Assembly (NCBI GenBank): GCA_028289405.1
Contig: JANQPP010000218.1
Span: 1-64,000, forward strand
DNA from: Pirellulales bacterium
Lineage (GTDB): Bacteria > Planctomycetota > Planctomycetia > Pirellulales > JANQPP01
Direction of reading: 5' to 3'
DNA length: 64,000 nt
Below, piece by piece: positions 48,967 to 55,381 of the stretch. How positions within the stretch are numbered: the stretch's first letter is position 1; each line of letters opens with the position of its first letter. The notes below the pieces were generated by a model. It saw only the letters and a list, made by a program, of their open reading frames with translations, made no database searches and had not been told where the DNA came from. The position numbers and the translations under genes were made by a program.

Positions 48967-49725
48967 ATGTCGCGGGCAACCTTCGCGTTTTCCTTGGCGG
49001 TGACGATGATCTTCCTGGGAACAAGTTCCCAGCCCTTGTTCGCCGCGCACGGACACGGTTCCCATTGCCAAAGCTGCGGCACCGCCTGCGGATCGCACCG
49101 CCTGGTAAAGAAAACGGTGATGGTACCTATGATCATCACCGAGCAGCGGCTCAAGACCCGCATCGTGAAGAACACCGAGCTCCGCGAGGAGACCTACACT
49201 GTCTTCAAGAAGGTGCCGGTCACGAAGACGTACACCAAAGAGAAGTGTTACCTGGCTGACGACGTGAAGACGCAAATGATCACCGAGAAAGAATGCCATC
49301 GCATTCAAAGGCCGGTGATTGAAATTTGTCCCGTGAAGGTGCCTCACGAGGAATTCCGCACCACCGTGGTACAGAAAGAAGTCTGCACGGAATGCGGCCC
49401 GGTCTGCGTGGAAGAGGAATGCACGCACAAGGTGAACGTGGAACACGAGGAGATGCAGGCCAAGACGAACTGCGTGACCGACGTGGTGTTCACGAACACC
49501 AAAAAGGAAATCACCTACTGCGTCAAGGTTCCGAAGACGCAGAAAAAGGTCTGCGAAGTGGAGACCTACGAGCTCGTGCCGGTGGAAAAGACCCGCATGG
49601 TCGAGGTCTGCGTGCCGCAAGTCATCAAACAGCCGGTGGAAGTGCAGGTCAAGAAGATGGTCCGCAAGACGATCCTCTGCTGCGAGAAATGCCGCAAGCA
49701 TCACGCCCGGGGCCTGTTCGACTGA
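48967..49725 (+). CDS. YTV-like Cys-rich exported wall protein
   Basis: 252 residues from the ATG at 48967, with GGAGG and GGGA upstream. A signal peptide ends in LFAAHG, then HGSHCQSCGTACGSHR. The body is a string of irregular repeats with alternating Val, Thr, Lys and Cys (EETYTVFKKVPVTKTYT, CPVKVPHEEFRTTVVQKEVC, EVETYELVPVEKTRMVEVC) and about 18 Cys in total. It closes with CCEKCRKHHARGLFD. This fits the planctomycete YTV family of cell-wall proteins described from Rhodopirellula, which are Cys-rich and probably disulfide cross-linked. It is exported to the envelope. Confidence 0.82.
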   Translation: MSRATFAFSLAVTMIFLGTSSQPLFAAHGHGSHCQSCGTACGSHRLVKKTVMVPMIITEQRLKTRIVKNTELREETYTVFKKVPVTKTYTKEKCYLADDVKTQMITEKECHRIQRPVIEICPVKVPHEEFRTTVVQKEVCTECGPVCVEEECTHKVNVEHEEMQAKTNCVTDVVFTNTKKEITYCVKVPKTQKKVCEVETYELVPVEKTRMVEVCVPQVIKQPVEVQVKKMVRKTILCCEKCRKHHARGLFD

Positions 49726-49734
49726 GCTTCGCGA

Positions 49735-49962
49735 TCAGGGAGTTTCGGACAGCTCGGCGTCTGAATTCCATTGCGCGGACTTCCTGTCCCCTGAAATCGC
49801 TCGCCGCGTGATCTCGACTTCCCAGCCGGCGGCGACGAGGCTCAGGAAGGTGAGAGGCAGCAAACACAAGCCCCGCCAGGCGTGGTGTCGTCTTTTTTCC
49901 GCGCGGTACGATGCCGCATAGTACTTGAAACCACGCCTCCAATTCCACGAATTGATGTCGTC
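49735..49962 (-). pseudogene. 3' fragment of a small membrane protein gene cut at an IS end
   Basis: Directly after the transposase stop codon and in the same frame the minus strand encodes 75 residues with a natural protein composition: DDINSWNWRRGFKYYAASYR, a hydrophobic stretch GLCLLPLTFLSLVAAGWEVE, then ITRRAISGDRKSAQW and the end SDAELSETP. There is no start codon before the hydrophobic stretch, so the 5' end is missing. I suspect that the insertion sequence removed or displaced it. Family not recognised. Confidence 0.5.
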
Positions 49963-49971
49963 GGTAGTGTC

Positions 49972-51012
49972 CTACGAACGTGTTGCCGGAGCCAAGACCG
50001 CGTTGAATAGTTCATCAAACGACCAGACGTGACCGGCAAGCTTGGCCATCATGGCGGCGGTCGGTCGTTTCTTGCCGCTGTTGCCCGGCGCCCGGGTCTG
50101 CCAGCAGAAATTGTAGTACGCGGCGAACATGGCGAAAGCCGCCTCAAGGTTGCGAAGTTTTTTCGAGAAGCAGAGCGTCAGGCGGTTTAGCCGCTTCATG
50201 AAAACCCGCTGCGTGCCGTTGAGCCGTTCCACGTGGCTGGTGCATATCGTGCGTTGTTCCCGGCCCTTTATGCCTTTGACCCCGGTTCGCTTCGTGCCCA
50301 CCATTTCGGACGGCGTGTAGATCATATTGGCGTTGCGATATTCCTTTATGATCGTGCCGAACCGCACGTAGGGTCCAAAAGCCAGGTCCACGGCTTCTGG
50401 ATAGGCTGCTAGGCCGTCCGTGCTGATCTGCACCACCGTGCGGTATCCGCCCTCTCGGAAGGCGTGAGCGTCGCTCTCGTGCGGCTTGGGCATTTCCAAG
50501 CGGCTGGCCACGTCCATCATGAACCGGCGGGCGTTGTCGGCGGATCGTTTGCCGACGAGGAAACTCGGCAGCAGTTTCGTTTTCTGGTCCACGCACGTCC
50601 AAAGGTACATGTCGCCCTGATCGTGGCGGGTTACCTTTTCTTCCACGGGCAGCCGCGATTGTTTCTTGGCCACGAACGTCCATTGCTCGTCGAATTCCAA
50701 ATGCGAGAGCGTCAGGCCACGCATGCGTTGATCGAGGAAGCGTTGGCAGGCATCGCCGAAAAACACGATCAGTTTGCAAATTGTATCGCGGTGGAGGCCG
50801 ATGGTGCGTTCGGTGGCCCGAATCGACATGCCTTCCGTGAGGAGCCGCAAAGCCAGCTTGGCATCGGCGACGGAAACACGCATGTTGCCTAGCGGTTTGT
50901 GTTGCTCCTCAACCCAAGTGGCCCCGCAAAGTTTGCAGCGAAAGCGTTGGTTCCCGTGGCGGTCCTTCCCGTGTTTCTTGGATTCTTCGTGCCGGCAGGC
51001 AGGAGCGATCAC
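49972..51012 (-). CDS. IS1-family transposase
   Basis: 346 residues from a GTG start at 51012, with GGGGA about 9 bases upstream and an in-frame stop at 51043-51045. An N-terminal zinc-ribbon-like part (CRHEESKKHGKDRHGNQR, then FRCKLCGATW) shows only three of four expected Cys. A helix-turn-helix follows (GMSIRATERTIGLHRDTI), then the DDE residues: Asp in LEFDEQWTFV, Asp in ISTDGLAAY and Glu in SHVERLNGTQRVF. The last motif is the IS1 signature together with FSKKLRNLEAAFAMFAAYYN. A single uninterrupted frame, unlike the frameshifting InsA/InsB of classical IS1. It looks intact. Confidence 0.92.
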   Translation of the reverse strand: MIAPACRHEESKKHGKDRHGNQRFRCKLCGATWVEEQHKPLGNMRVSVADAKLALRLLTEGMSIRATERTIGLHRDTICKLIVFFGDACQRFLDQRMRGLTLSHLEFDEQWTFVAKKQSRLPVEEKVTRHDQGDMYLWTCVDQKTKLLPSFLVGKRSADNARRFMMDVASRLEMPKPHESDAHAFREGGYRTVVQISTDGLAAYPEAVDLAFGPYVRFGTIIKEYRNANMIYTPSEMVGTKRTGVKGIKGREQRTICTSHVERLNGTQRVFMKRLNRLTLCFSKKLRNLEAAFAMFAAYYNFCWQTRAPGNSGKKRPTAAMMAKLAGHVWSFDELFNAVLAPATRS

Positions 51013-51094
51013 AGCAAATTTCCCCAGTCTGGGGCCGATCTGCTAGAATAAGATTGCGACGTCGCATTCTGGCAAATCAGCCGGTTTGTGATGG

Positions 51095-51130
51095 CCCCGA
51101 CTTCCGCGCCAACGGTTGTCGGGGTTTCTT
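51095..51130 (+). terminator. Terminator-like hairpin in the transposase leader
   Basis: CCCCGAC (51095-51101) pairs with GTCGGGG (51118-51124) and is followed by TTTCTT in the plus direction. No plus-strand gene precedes it closely. It may block transcription leaving the IS, or act as a leader hairpin of the minus-strand transposase transcript. Confidence 0.4.
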
Positions 51131-51140
51131 ACTGCATGTT

Positions 51141-51211
51141 ATTGTAGCCACAATAACCAGTGTATCAAGTAGGAATCGCTGGGTTGATCGTATTTTTTTT
51201 GTGGCTACAAT
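51141..51211. promoter_or_regulatory. Symmetrical divergent promoter with operator-like inverted repeat
   Basis: ATTGTAGCCACAA (51141-51153) and TTGTGGCTACAAT (51199-51211) form a perfect 13-bp inverted repeat separated by 45 bases. Each arm contains a -10 box TACAAT. On the plus strand TTGATC at 51184-51189 is 16 bases from TACAAT at 51206-51211. On the minus strand TTGATA (51168-51163) is 16 bases from TACAAT (51146-51141). One promoter serves the ribbon-helix-helix gene, the other the transposase. Binding to both arms would cover both -10 boxes. Confidence 0.6.
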
Positions 51212-51217
51212 TACGGC

Positions 51218-51376
51218 ATGGTCAGGCCAGAAAAACCGCCCGAAGAACGCAAGCAGAACGTATTGCGAATCCGCTTGACGGAGGAAGAGCGCAAACGGCT
51301 AGATATCGCCGCTGGCGGGAAGACATCAAGCTGGGCGCGAGATGTCCTTCTGAAGGCCGCTAGGCGTGTTCGCTAG
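51218..51376 (+). CDS. Small ribbon-helix-helix-type DNA-binding protein
   Basis: 52 residues. A basic, Pro-rich start (MVRPEKPPEERKQN) is followed by a beta-strand VLRIRLTEEERKRL and two helices (DIAAGGKTSSWARDVLLKAA), the pattern of Arc/MetJ/CopG-like regulators or mobile-element accessory proteins. Its ATG is only 6 bases after a TACAAT -10 box, so the transcript is probably leaderless. The two-arm inverted repeat just upstream is a candidate site for autoregulation and for control of the divergent transposase. The stop codon abuts the tRNA-like element on the other strand. Confidence 0.72.
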   Translation: MVRPEKPPEERKQNVLRIRLTEEERKRLDIAAGGKTSSWARDVLLKAARRVR

Positions 51377-51469
51377 CGGAGAGAGGGGGAATCGAACCCA
51401 TCCGTGTTTCCACGTATCCCTACGGCAGGGTATAAGGCTGCTGTGCCACCAAGACACGGGCCGCTCTCC
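51377..51469 (-). tRNA. Putative tRNA or tRNA-like element, long variable region
   Basis: On the minus strand GGAGAGC (51469-51463) pairs with TCTCTCC (51384-51378) at six of seven positions as an acceptor stem, followed by a G in the discriminator place and no encoded CCA. A T-arm-like GGG-TTCGATT-CCC lies at 51399-51387. GCAGC-CTTATAC-CCTGC (51440-51424) could be an anticodon arm with UAU. An additional CGTG-GAAA-CACG hairpin would be a long variable arm, and CCGTGT can also pair with ACACGG as a larger enclosing stem. The T stem has only three good pairs and no normal D arm is visible, so it may be degenerate or a non-tRNA structure. Confidence 0.45.
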
Positions 51470-51523
51470 TAGATAGAGAGGCGGCCCAAGGCATTCGGAA
51501 GTGGATAGCATGCATACATTGAA

Positions 51524-52042
51524 TCAGACATCCGAATCGAAACCGGGGTCCAGTGAAGACGGGGATACCCCCAGAGCTTCAGCAATACGTTCGATGGTGT
51601 AATGGGTTGGGACATGTTTTCCGGTTTCTAGGCGACTCACATGGCTTTGCAGTATGCCTGCTTTATCAGCCAGGTTAGCTTGTGACAATCGCTGCTTTAG
51701 TCTCTCTTTTTTGATCTCTCGCCCAACTCGTTCGCGATACTCCTGCAATCGCTTTCGTACTGCTGTGTCCTCATGATCTAATTTGAATTCTTCTTCAATC
51801 TTTACCACGAGAGAATCGGGCCAAATCAATTCAAAAATCGTCTCGCCAATCTCTTTTTTCTCCTGCTCGCTTTCCGCTTTCGATGCAAGTTCGAATAACT
51901 CCTTCACGTCCTCTGCAACTTCCTGCGGAAGAGATTCAAGCCACTTCCTGACCTGCGACTGCAATTCTTTTAATGCAAGTCGAAGTAACGCAGCATCGCG
52001 CTGCGCTAATTCGAGATCATTGCGTGCGGCTGCTGGTGTCAT
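51524..52042 (-). CDS. Antitoxin-like XRE-family regulator
   Basis: 172 residues. The first 90 are helical and acidic, probably for toxin binding or dimerisation (RKWLESLPQEVAEDVKELFE). The C-terminal part is a helix-turn-helix: IKKERLKQRLSQANLADKAG, then ILQSHVSRLETGKHVPTHYT and IERIAEALGV. Located 48 bases after the toxin-like gene on the same strand, the toxin-first order of HigBA systems. It probably represses the pair through the repeated sites at 52592-52643. Confidence 0.82.
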   Translation of the reverse strand: MTPAAARNDLELAQRDAALLRLALKELQSQVRKWLESLPQEVAEDVKELFELASKAESEQEKKEIGETIFELIWPDSLVVKIEEEFKLDHEDTAVRKRLQEYRERVGREIKKERLKQRLSQANLADKAGILQSHVSRLETGKHVPTHYTIERIAEALGVSPSSLDPGFDSDV

Positions 52043-52090
52043 TATGTCTCCCCTATCAATTTGAAACGCCCGTGCAGGCGATGGTAGGTG

Positions 52091-52540
52091 TTAACTCCGT
52101 TTCTCAGGTTTCCTGTAAGTGAAGTAACCGCTTTCTTTTATCGTGCCAGATTCGTAGTTGCGCCATCGGTTGCGGATTCTAATCAGAATATGCTTGGGTA
52201 CGGCCCCGTCGTCTTCTTTCTTGTAGGCAGACAACACAACGATTTCATTCTTTTTGTCATCAAATTTGAAATACACGCGAACATTGATCTTCCCTAGCGT
52301 CCCGCCTTTGTCTTTAAGTTCCCAGAACTCGCCAACTTGCCGATAGACCAAATGTGAATCAAACTCTCGACGCCCAAACCCAACCAGTTGCTTCACAAGG
52401 TCGCTCACATGCCGGTATTGCCCCGGAGTAAGAAATTCCCTGCCCTCTTTTGCCGCAATGCCCAATACGACAACGTCCTGGAAGGCCAACGATACAGCTT
52501 GCTCGCTACCCGCCCCTGCCGACTGTTCGCGTTTTCCCAC
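52091..52540 (-). CDS. HigB/RelE-ParE-type toxin-like protein
   Basis: 149 residues from a GTG at 52540 with AAAGGGA about 8 bases upstream. The core resembles phage-derived Gp49/HigB toxins: EFDSHLVYRQVGEFWELKDK, GKINVRVYFKFDDKKNEIVV, LSAYKKEDDGAVPKHI and a basic C-terminal helix. These act as translation-dependent RNases. The N-terminal 40 residues are longer than usual. Together with the downstream XRE gene it forms a likely toxin-antitoxin module on a small accessory island. Confidence 0.8.
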   Translation of the reverse strand: MGKREQSAGAGSEQAVSLAFQDVVVLGIAAKEGREFLTPGQYRHVSDLVKQLVGFGRREFDSHLVYRQVGEFWELKDKGGTLGKINVRVYFKFDDKKNEIVVLSAYKKEDDGAVPKHILIRIRNRWRNYESGTIKESGYFTYRKPEKRS

Positions 52541-52591
52541 GGTGCAATCCCTTTACCGGAATATCGGTTCGTTCAGTGTCCTCCATGACCC

Positions 52592-52643
52592 AATTATACA
52601 ACGATATGTAGCGCCATCAAGTGTCGAATTATACAACGTTATG
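52592..52643 (-). promoter_or_regulatory. Promoter and duplicated operator of the toxin-antitoxin pair
   Basis: AATTATACAACGATATG (52592-52608) and AATTATACAACGTTATG (52627-52643) are direct repeats differing at one base, 35 bases apart. On the minus strand each contains TATAAT. TTGATG (52620-52615) lies 16 bases before the proximal TATAAT (52598-52593), giving a good promoter that starts near 52586, about 46 bases ahead of the GTG. Confidence 0.6.
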
Positions 52644-52727
52644 CATACGTGGCAATCGGTAAAAACAGAAATCGCACCGAAAAACGTAAGTGACTGCCGC
52701 AGAATATGTTACGGAGAACGCGCTGCA

Positions 52728-53273
52728 TCAGCGAAGTTTGCTTCCAGGCCGAATATCAGTCCTCAAGGGGATTCTTCCGCATTGACCATGATGGCTTTTA
52801 TCCCCGGCAACACGATCTTGGGACACTACCATGTCGTCAGGGTCATTCCCGCGTGACTCGGAAATGCCATCCATGCCGAGTGAGTAGACGCCTACGGGAA
52901 TCTCGTCCGAGTCCACATTGAATATCTTGTTGAACATCCGCGCCAGAAAATAACCTTCCTCGTTGGCAAATCGGTAAGGCCGTCCCCAAGGATCGATCGG
53001 ACGGATTTCTTTCAGTTTGTCAGCCAACCGAAACTCGTCCGCAGCAAGGACGTCCAACTCTCCCGCCAGCCACCGATTAACCACCGGCTCCGGAATAGCT
53101 GAGCCATATTCCTCCTCCGCTTCCAAAATCATGTACAGGATGCCGCGTGCATCGTTGTACACACCTTCGCAGCGCTGGGTTACACGCACCGGACCTTCCA
53201 AAAAAATCGCCACAATCACCGCCAGAAAATAGGCGGGAAAGAGCGTTAAGATTCTTCGCAGCGAAAACCGCAT
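52728..53273 (-). CDS. GspG-like protein with N-terminal anchor
   Basis: 181 residues from the ATG at 53273, with GAGG 8 bases upstream. One N-terminal membrane helix (LTLFPAYFLAVIVAIFLEG) lacks the classic prepilin cleavage motif. The middle has IDPWGRPYRFANEEGYF and VYSLGMDGISESRGNDPDDM, the type II secretion GspG C-terminal pattern (DPWG-PY, S-G-DG). The last 33 residues are basic with a His pair. It is solitary, not with other secretion genes, so it may be one of the many orphan pseudopilin-like proteins in this phylum. Confidence 0.72.
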   Translation of the reverse strand: MRFSLRRILTLFPAYFLAVIVAIFLEGPVRVTQRCEGVYNDARGILYMILEAEEEYGSAIPEPVVNRWLAGELDVLAADEFRLADKLKEIRPIDPWGRPYRFANEEGYFLARMFNKIFNVDSDEIPVGVYSLGMDGISESRGNDPDDMVVSQDRVAGDKSHHGQCGRIPLRTDIRPGSKLR

Positions 53274-53549
53274 GGCCGAGACCTCAACTGGCCAAATCCC
53301 CGTGTCTGTCTGACACACTTCGTTCAGTATAGCGAAGACGTCTCGCGGTTCGCGCGTCTTGCCTTGGAAAGTCCTTGCAACCTAGGCGGGGACCGGGTAA
53401 AAGCGCTCGTAGTGGTGAGGAAAAATAGCGATACTGTCTGCGAAGCCGCTTCCCCGCAATCCTTCTATCGACACGCCGCGAACCGAGGGAGAGGGTCACG
53501 ATCAATGCCCTTTCCTGACCTGCCCTGATAACGGAGAGAGGAGTTCACG

Positions 53550-54515
53550 ATGACATCGAGAAAAGCCTTCACACTGGTGGAATTGCTCGTGGTGATCGCC
53601 ATCATTGGCGTGCTGGTAGCGCTACTGCTGCCAGCGGTACAAGCTGCACGCGAAGCGGCCCGCGCGATGCAGTGCAAGAACCACCTTAAGCAACTTTCGT
53701 TGGGTTTTTTGGTCCATCACAACAGCCACGGCTTTCTGCCTTCCGGGGGCTGGGGATACATGTGGATGAGCCATCCCGACCAGGGAACTGGCGAGAACCA
53801 GCCCGGCGGATGGGGCTATACGGTGCTCCCTTATATTGAACAGCAGCCGCTGTACGACATGGGCAAGGGTGGAAGCGAAGCCGAAATCCGCGCGTCCAAT
53901 GCCCAACTGCATGCCACGCCGATCGCCACGTACCATTGCCCCTCCCGGCGTCCCGCCAGGCCGTATCCCGTCGTGGTGGATATCTCCTTCGTGAAACAGC
54001 CCCTCATCTCCGGTCCGGTGGAATTCGCCGCCCGCAACGACTACGCCGCCAACGGGGGTGAACAACTGGGCGTGGGATTCCTGGCGGGTCCCTCGAACCT
54101 GGAATCGGGCCTCAATGGCAATTATCAGTGGAACGAGGAAGGGACCGGAATCATCGCCAACCACCGCGAGATCCGCCTGGAAGACATTATCGACGGCACG
54201 ACGAACACTTATCTCATCGGCGAAAAGTATCTCAGCCCGGATGAGTATGAGACGGGCACGTCGCTGGGGGATGACCAAAGCGTCTACAGCGGTGATGAAC
54301 GGGACGTCGTTCGTTTCACCGCCGGATTACGTCCCATCCAAGACCGTCCAGGACTCCTCGGGACATGGGAATTTGGCAGCGCCCATTCGAGCGGCTTTTT
54401 CATGGCCTTTGGCGATGGCTCCGTGCAAACCGTCGGCTACGAAATCGACCCCGATGTCCATCGCCGATTGAGCAACAAGGACGACGGTGTCGCGGTCGGC
54501 TTGGATGACCTCTAG
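53550..54515 (+). CDS. DUF1559 prepilin-like exported protein
   Basis: 321 residues. The N-terminus is a type IV prepilin or pseudopilin signal: KAFTLVELLVVIAIIGVLVA, followed by the family's LLPAVQAAREAARAMQCKNH. The C-terminal domain is marked by HPDQ-type loops, YHCPSRRPARPYP, NDYAANGGEQLGVGF and the closing AHSSGFFMAFGDGSVQTVGY. GGAG and AGGAG precede the ATG. These proteins occur in dozens of copies in planctomycetes, are processed by a prepilin peptidase, and are thought to sit in the envelope; function unknown. The next gene is a lipoprotein 50 bases downstream, a common pairing. Confidence 0.93.
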   Translation: MTSRKAFTLVELLVVIAIIGVLVALLLPAVQAAREAARAMQCKNHLKQLSLGFLVHHNSHGFLPSGGWGYMWMSHPDQGTGENQPGGWGYTVLPYIEQQPLYDMGKGGSEAEIRASNAQLHATPIATYHCPSRRPARPYPVVVDISFVKQPLISGPVEFAARNDYAANGGEQLGVGFLAGPSNLESGLNGNYQWNEEGTGIIANHREIRLEDIIDGTTNTYLIGEKYLSPDEYETGTSLGDDQSVYSGDERDVVRFTAGLRPIQDRPGLLGTWEFGSAHSSGFFMAFGDGSVQTVGYEIDPDVHRRLSNKDDGVAVGLDDL

Positions 54516-54565
54516 CAAACCGCCATCGATCCAGCCAGAGGTTTTGACAAGAGAAGAGGAGTGCC

Positions 54566-55195
54566 ATGAGACGCGGATTGATCTCTCTATGGATGTTGGT
54601 CCTGATCGCCGGCTGTTCCGGTAAGCCGGGCCGATTGACCTTGGAAGGCGTGGAGCCGAACGCCTTCGCCGAGCGAGTCATGGAACAGTGCGATGAAAAC
54701 CAGGACGGAACCATCTCCAGCGAGGAATTAGAGAAATTCCCCGGCTTGGCAGCCGCCACGGGAAACATCGACAAAAACCGTGACGGGCAATTGACCCGGG
54801 AAGAAGTGCAGGGCCGGGCGCAAGCCTGGCTGGACCGCAAGGCGGCGCTCACGCAACTTCCCGTGAAAGTGAATTGGCAGGGCCGTGATATTTCCGGAGC
54901 CGTGGTACGTTTCGTGCCTGAAACGTTCATGGGCGAAACCTATGGTCCGGCGGAGGGGACGACCAACGAATACGGCATCGCCACGCTCCGTCATGCCCCT
55001 GAACATCGGCCCGATCCGGAATTCTCCGAGGGGGTGAGGATCGGCATTTACCGCGTGGAAATCACCTGGGAACAAAATGGCAAGCAGGTACTGCCGGAGA
55101 AGTTCAACACGCAAACCGAACTAGGCCAGGAGGTCGCCGCGGACGGAGCGGGCATGGCCGGCGGCGTGTTGACATTCGCTTTGCGGGGGCGTTAA
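54566..55195 (+). CDS. EF-hand lipoprotein downstream of DUF1559
   Basis: 209 residues, with AGGAG upstream of the ATG. The lipobox is VLIAGC at residues 12-17, so the mature protein is lipid-anchored. Two EF-hand loops follow (DENQDGTISSEE and DKNRDGQLTREE). The C-terminal part resembles the carboxypeptidase-regulatory or transthyretin-like domains that often follow DUF1559 genes: LPVKVNWQGRDISGAVVRFV, GTTNEYGIATL and GIYRVEITWE. Likely a Ca-binding structural or carrier protein of the envelope. Confidence 0.83.
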   Translation: MRRGLISLWMLVLIAGCSGKPGRLTLEGVEPNAFAERVMEQCDENQDGTISSEELEKFPGLAAATGNIDKNRDGQLTREEVQGRAQAWLDRKAALTQLPVKVNWQGRDISGAVVRFVPETFMGETYGPAEGTTNEYGIATLRHAPEHRPDPEFSEGVRIGIYRVEITWEQNGKQVLPEKFNTQTELGQEVAADGAGMAGGVLTFALRGR

Positions 55196-55381
55196 CCGTC
55201 AGTAGCCTCATGTCCTAATCGTCGCCGAATGCGCGCTAAAAGCGGCGGCAGGCGGTCTTGCCGCGAATTGACCCGCGCGATACATTTCCAGCCGCTTCGG
55301 CATTCCCGCGCGCCATGGAAGGGCGTTTCCAGGCGGGACAGACCCTTTCGATTGGGAACTGGAAAGGAATCCGGTGAACGC

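Larger units (their letters stand above)
49963..51158 (-). mobile_element. Insertion sequence of IS1-like type, approximate ends
   Basis: The left end is taken at GGTAGTGTCCTACGAACG (49963-49980), where a truncated gene starts. The right end is tentatively placed at 51158, where GGTTATTGTGGCTACAATAA on the minus strand is weakly alike to the left end. No target-site duplication is visible, so the ends are uncertain and the right end may be wrong. Confidence 0.4.

Noticed and set aside
48862-49704. 280-residue open frame opposite the YTV-like gene
   Set aside because: Leu/His/Asp-rich antisense of a Lys/Glu/Val-rich gene; a known artefact of such composition.
49649-49948. 99-residue open frame on the minus strand
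   Set aside because: The neighbouring frame (49735-49962) has much better protein composition with a membrane helix; this one is its shadow.
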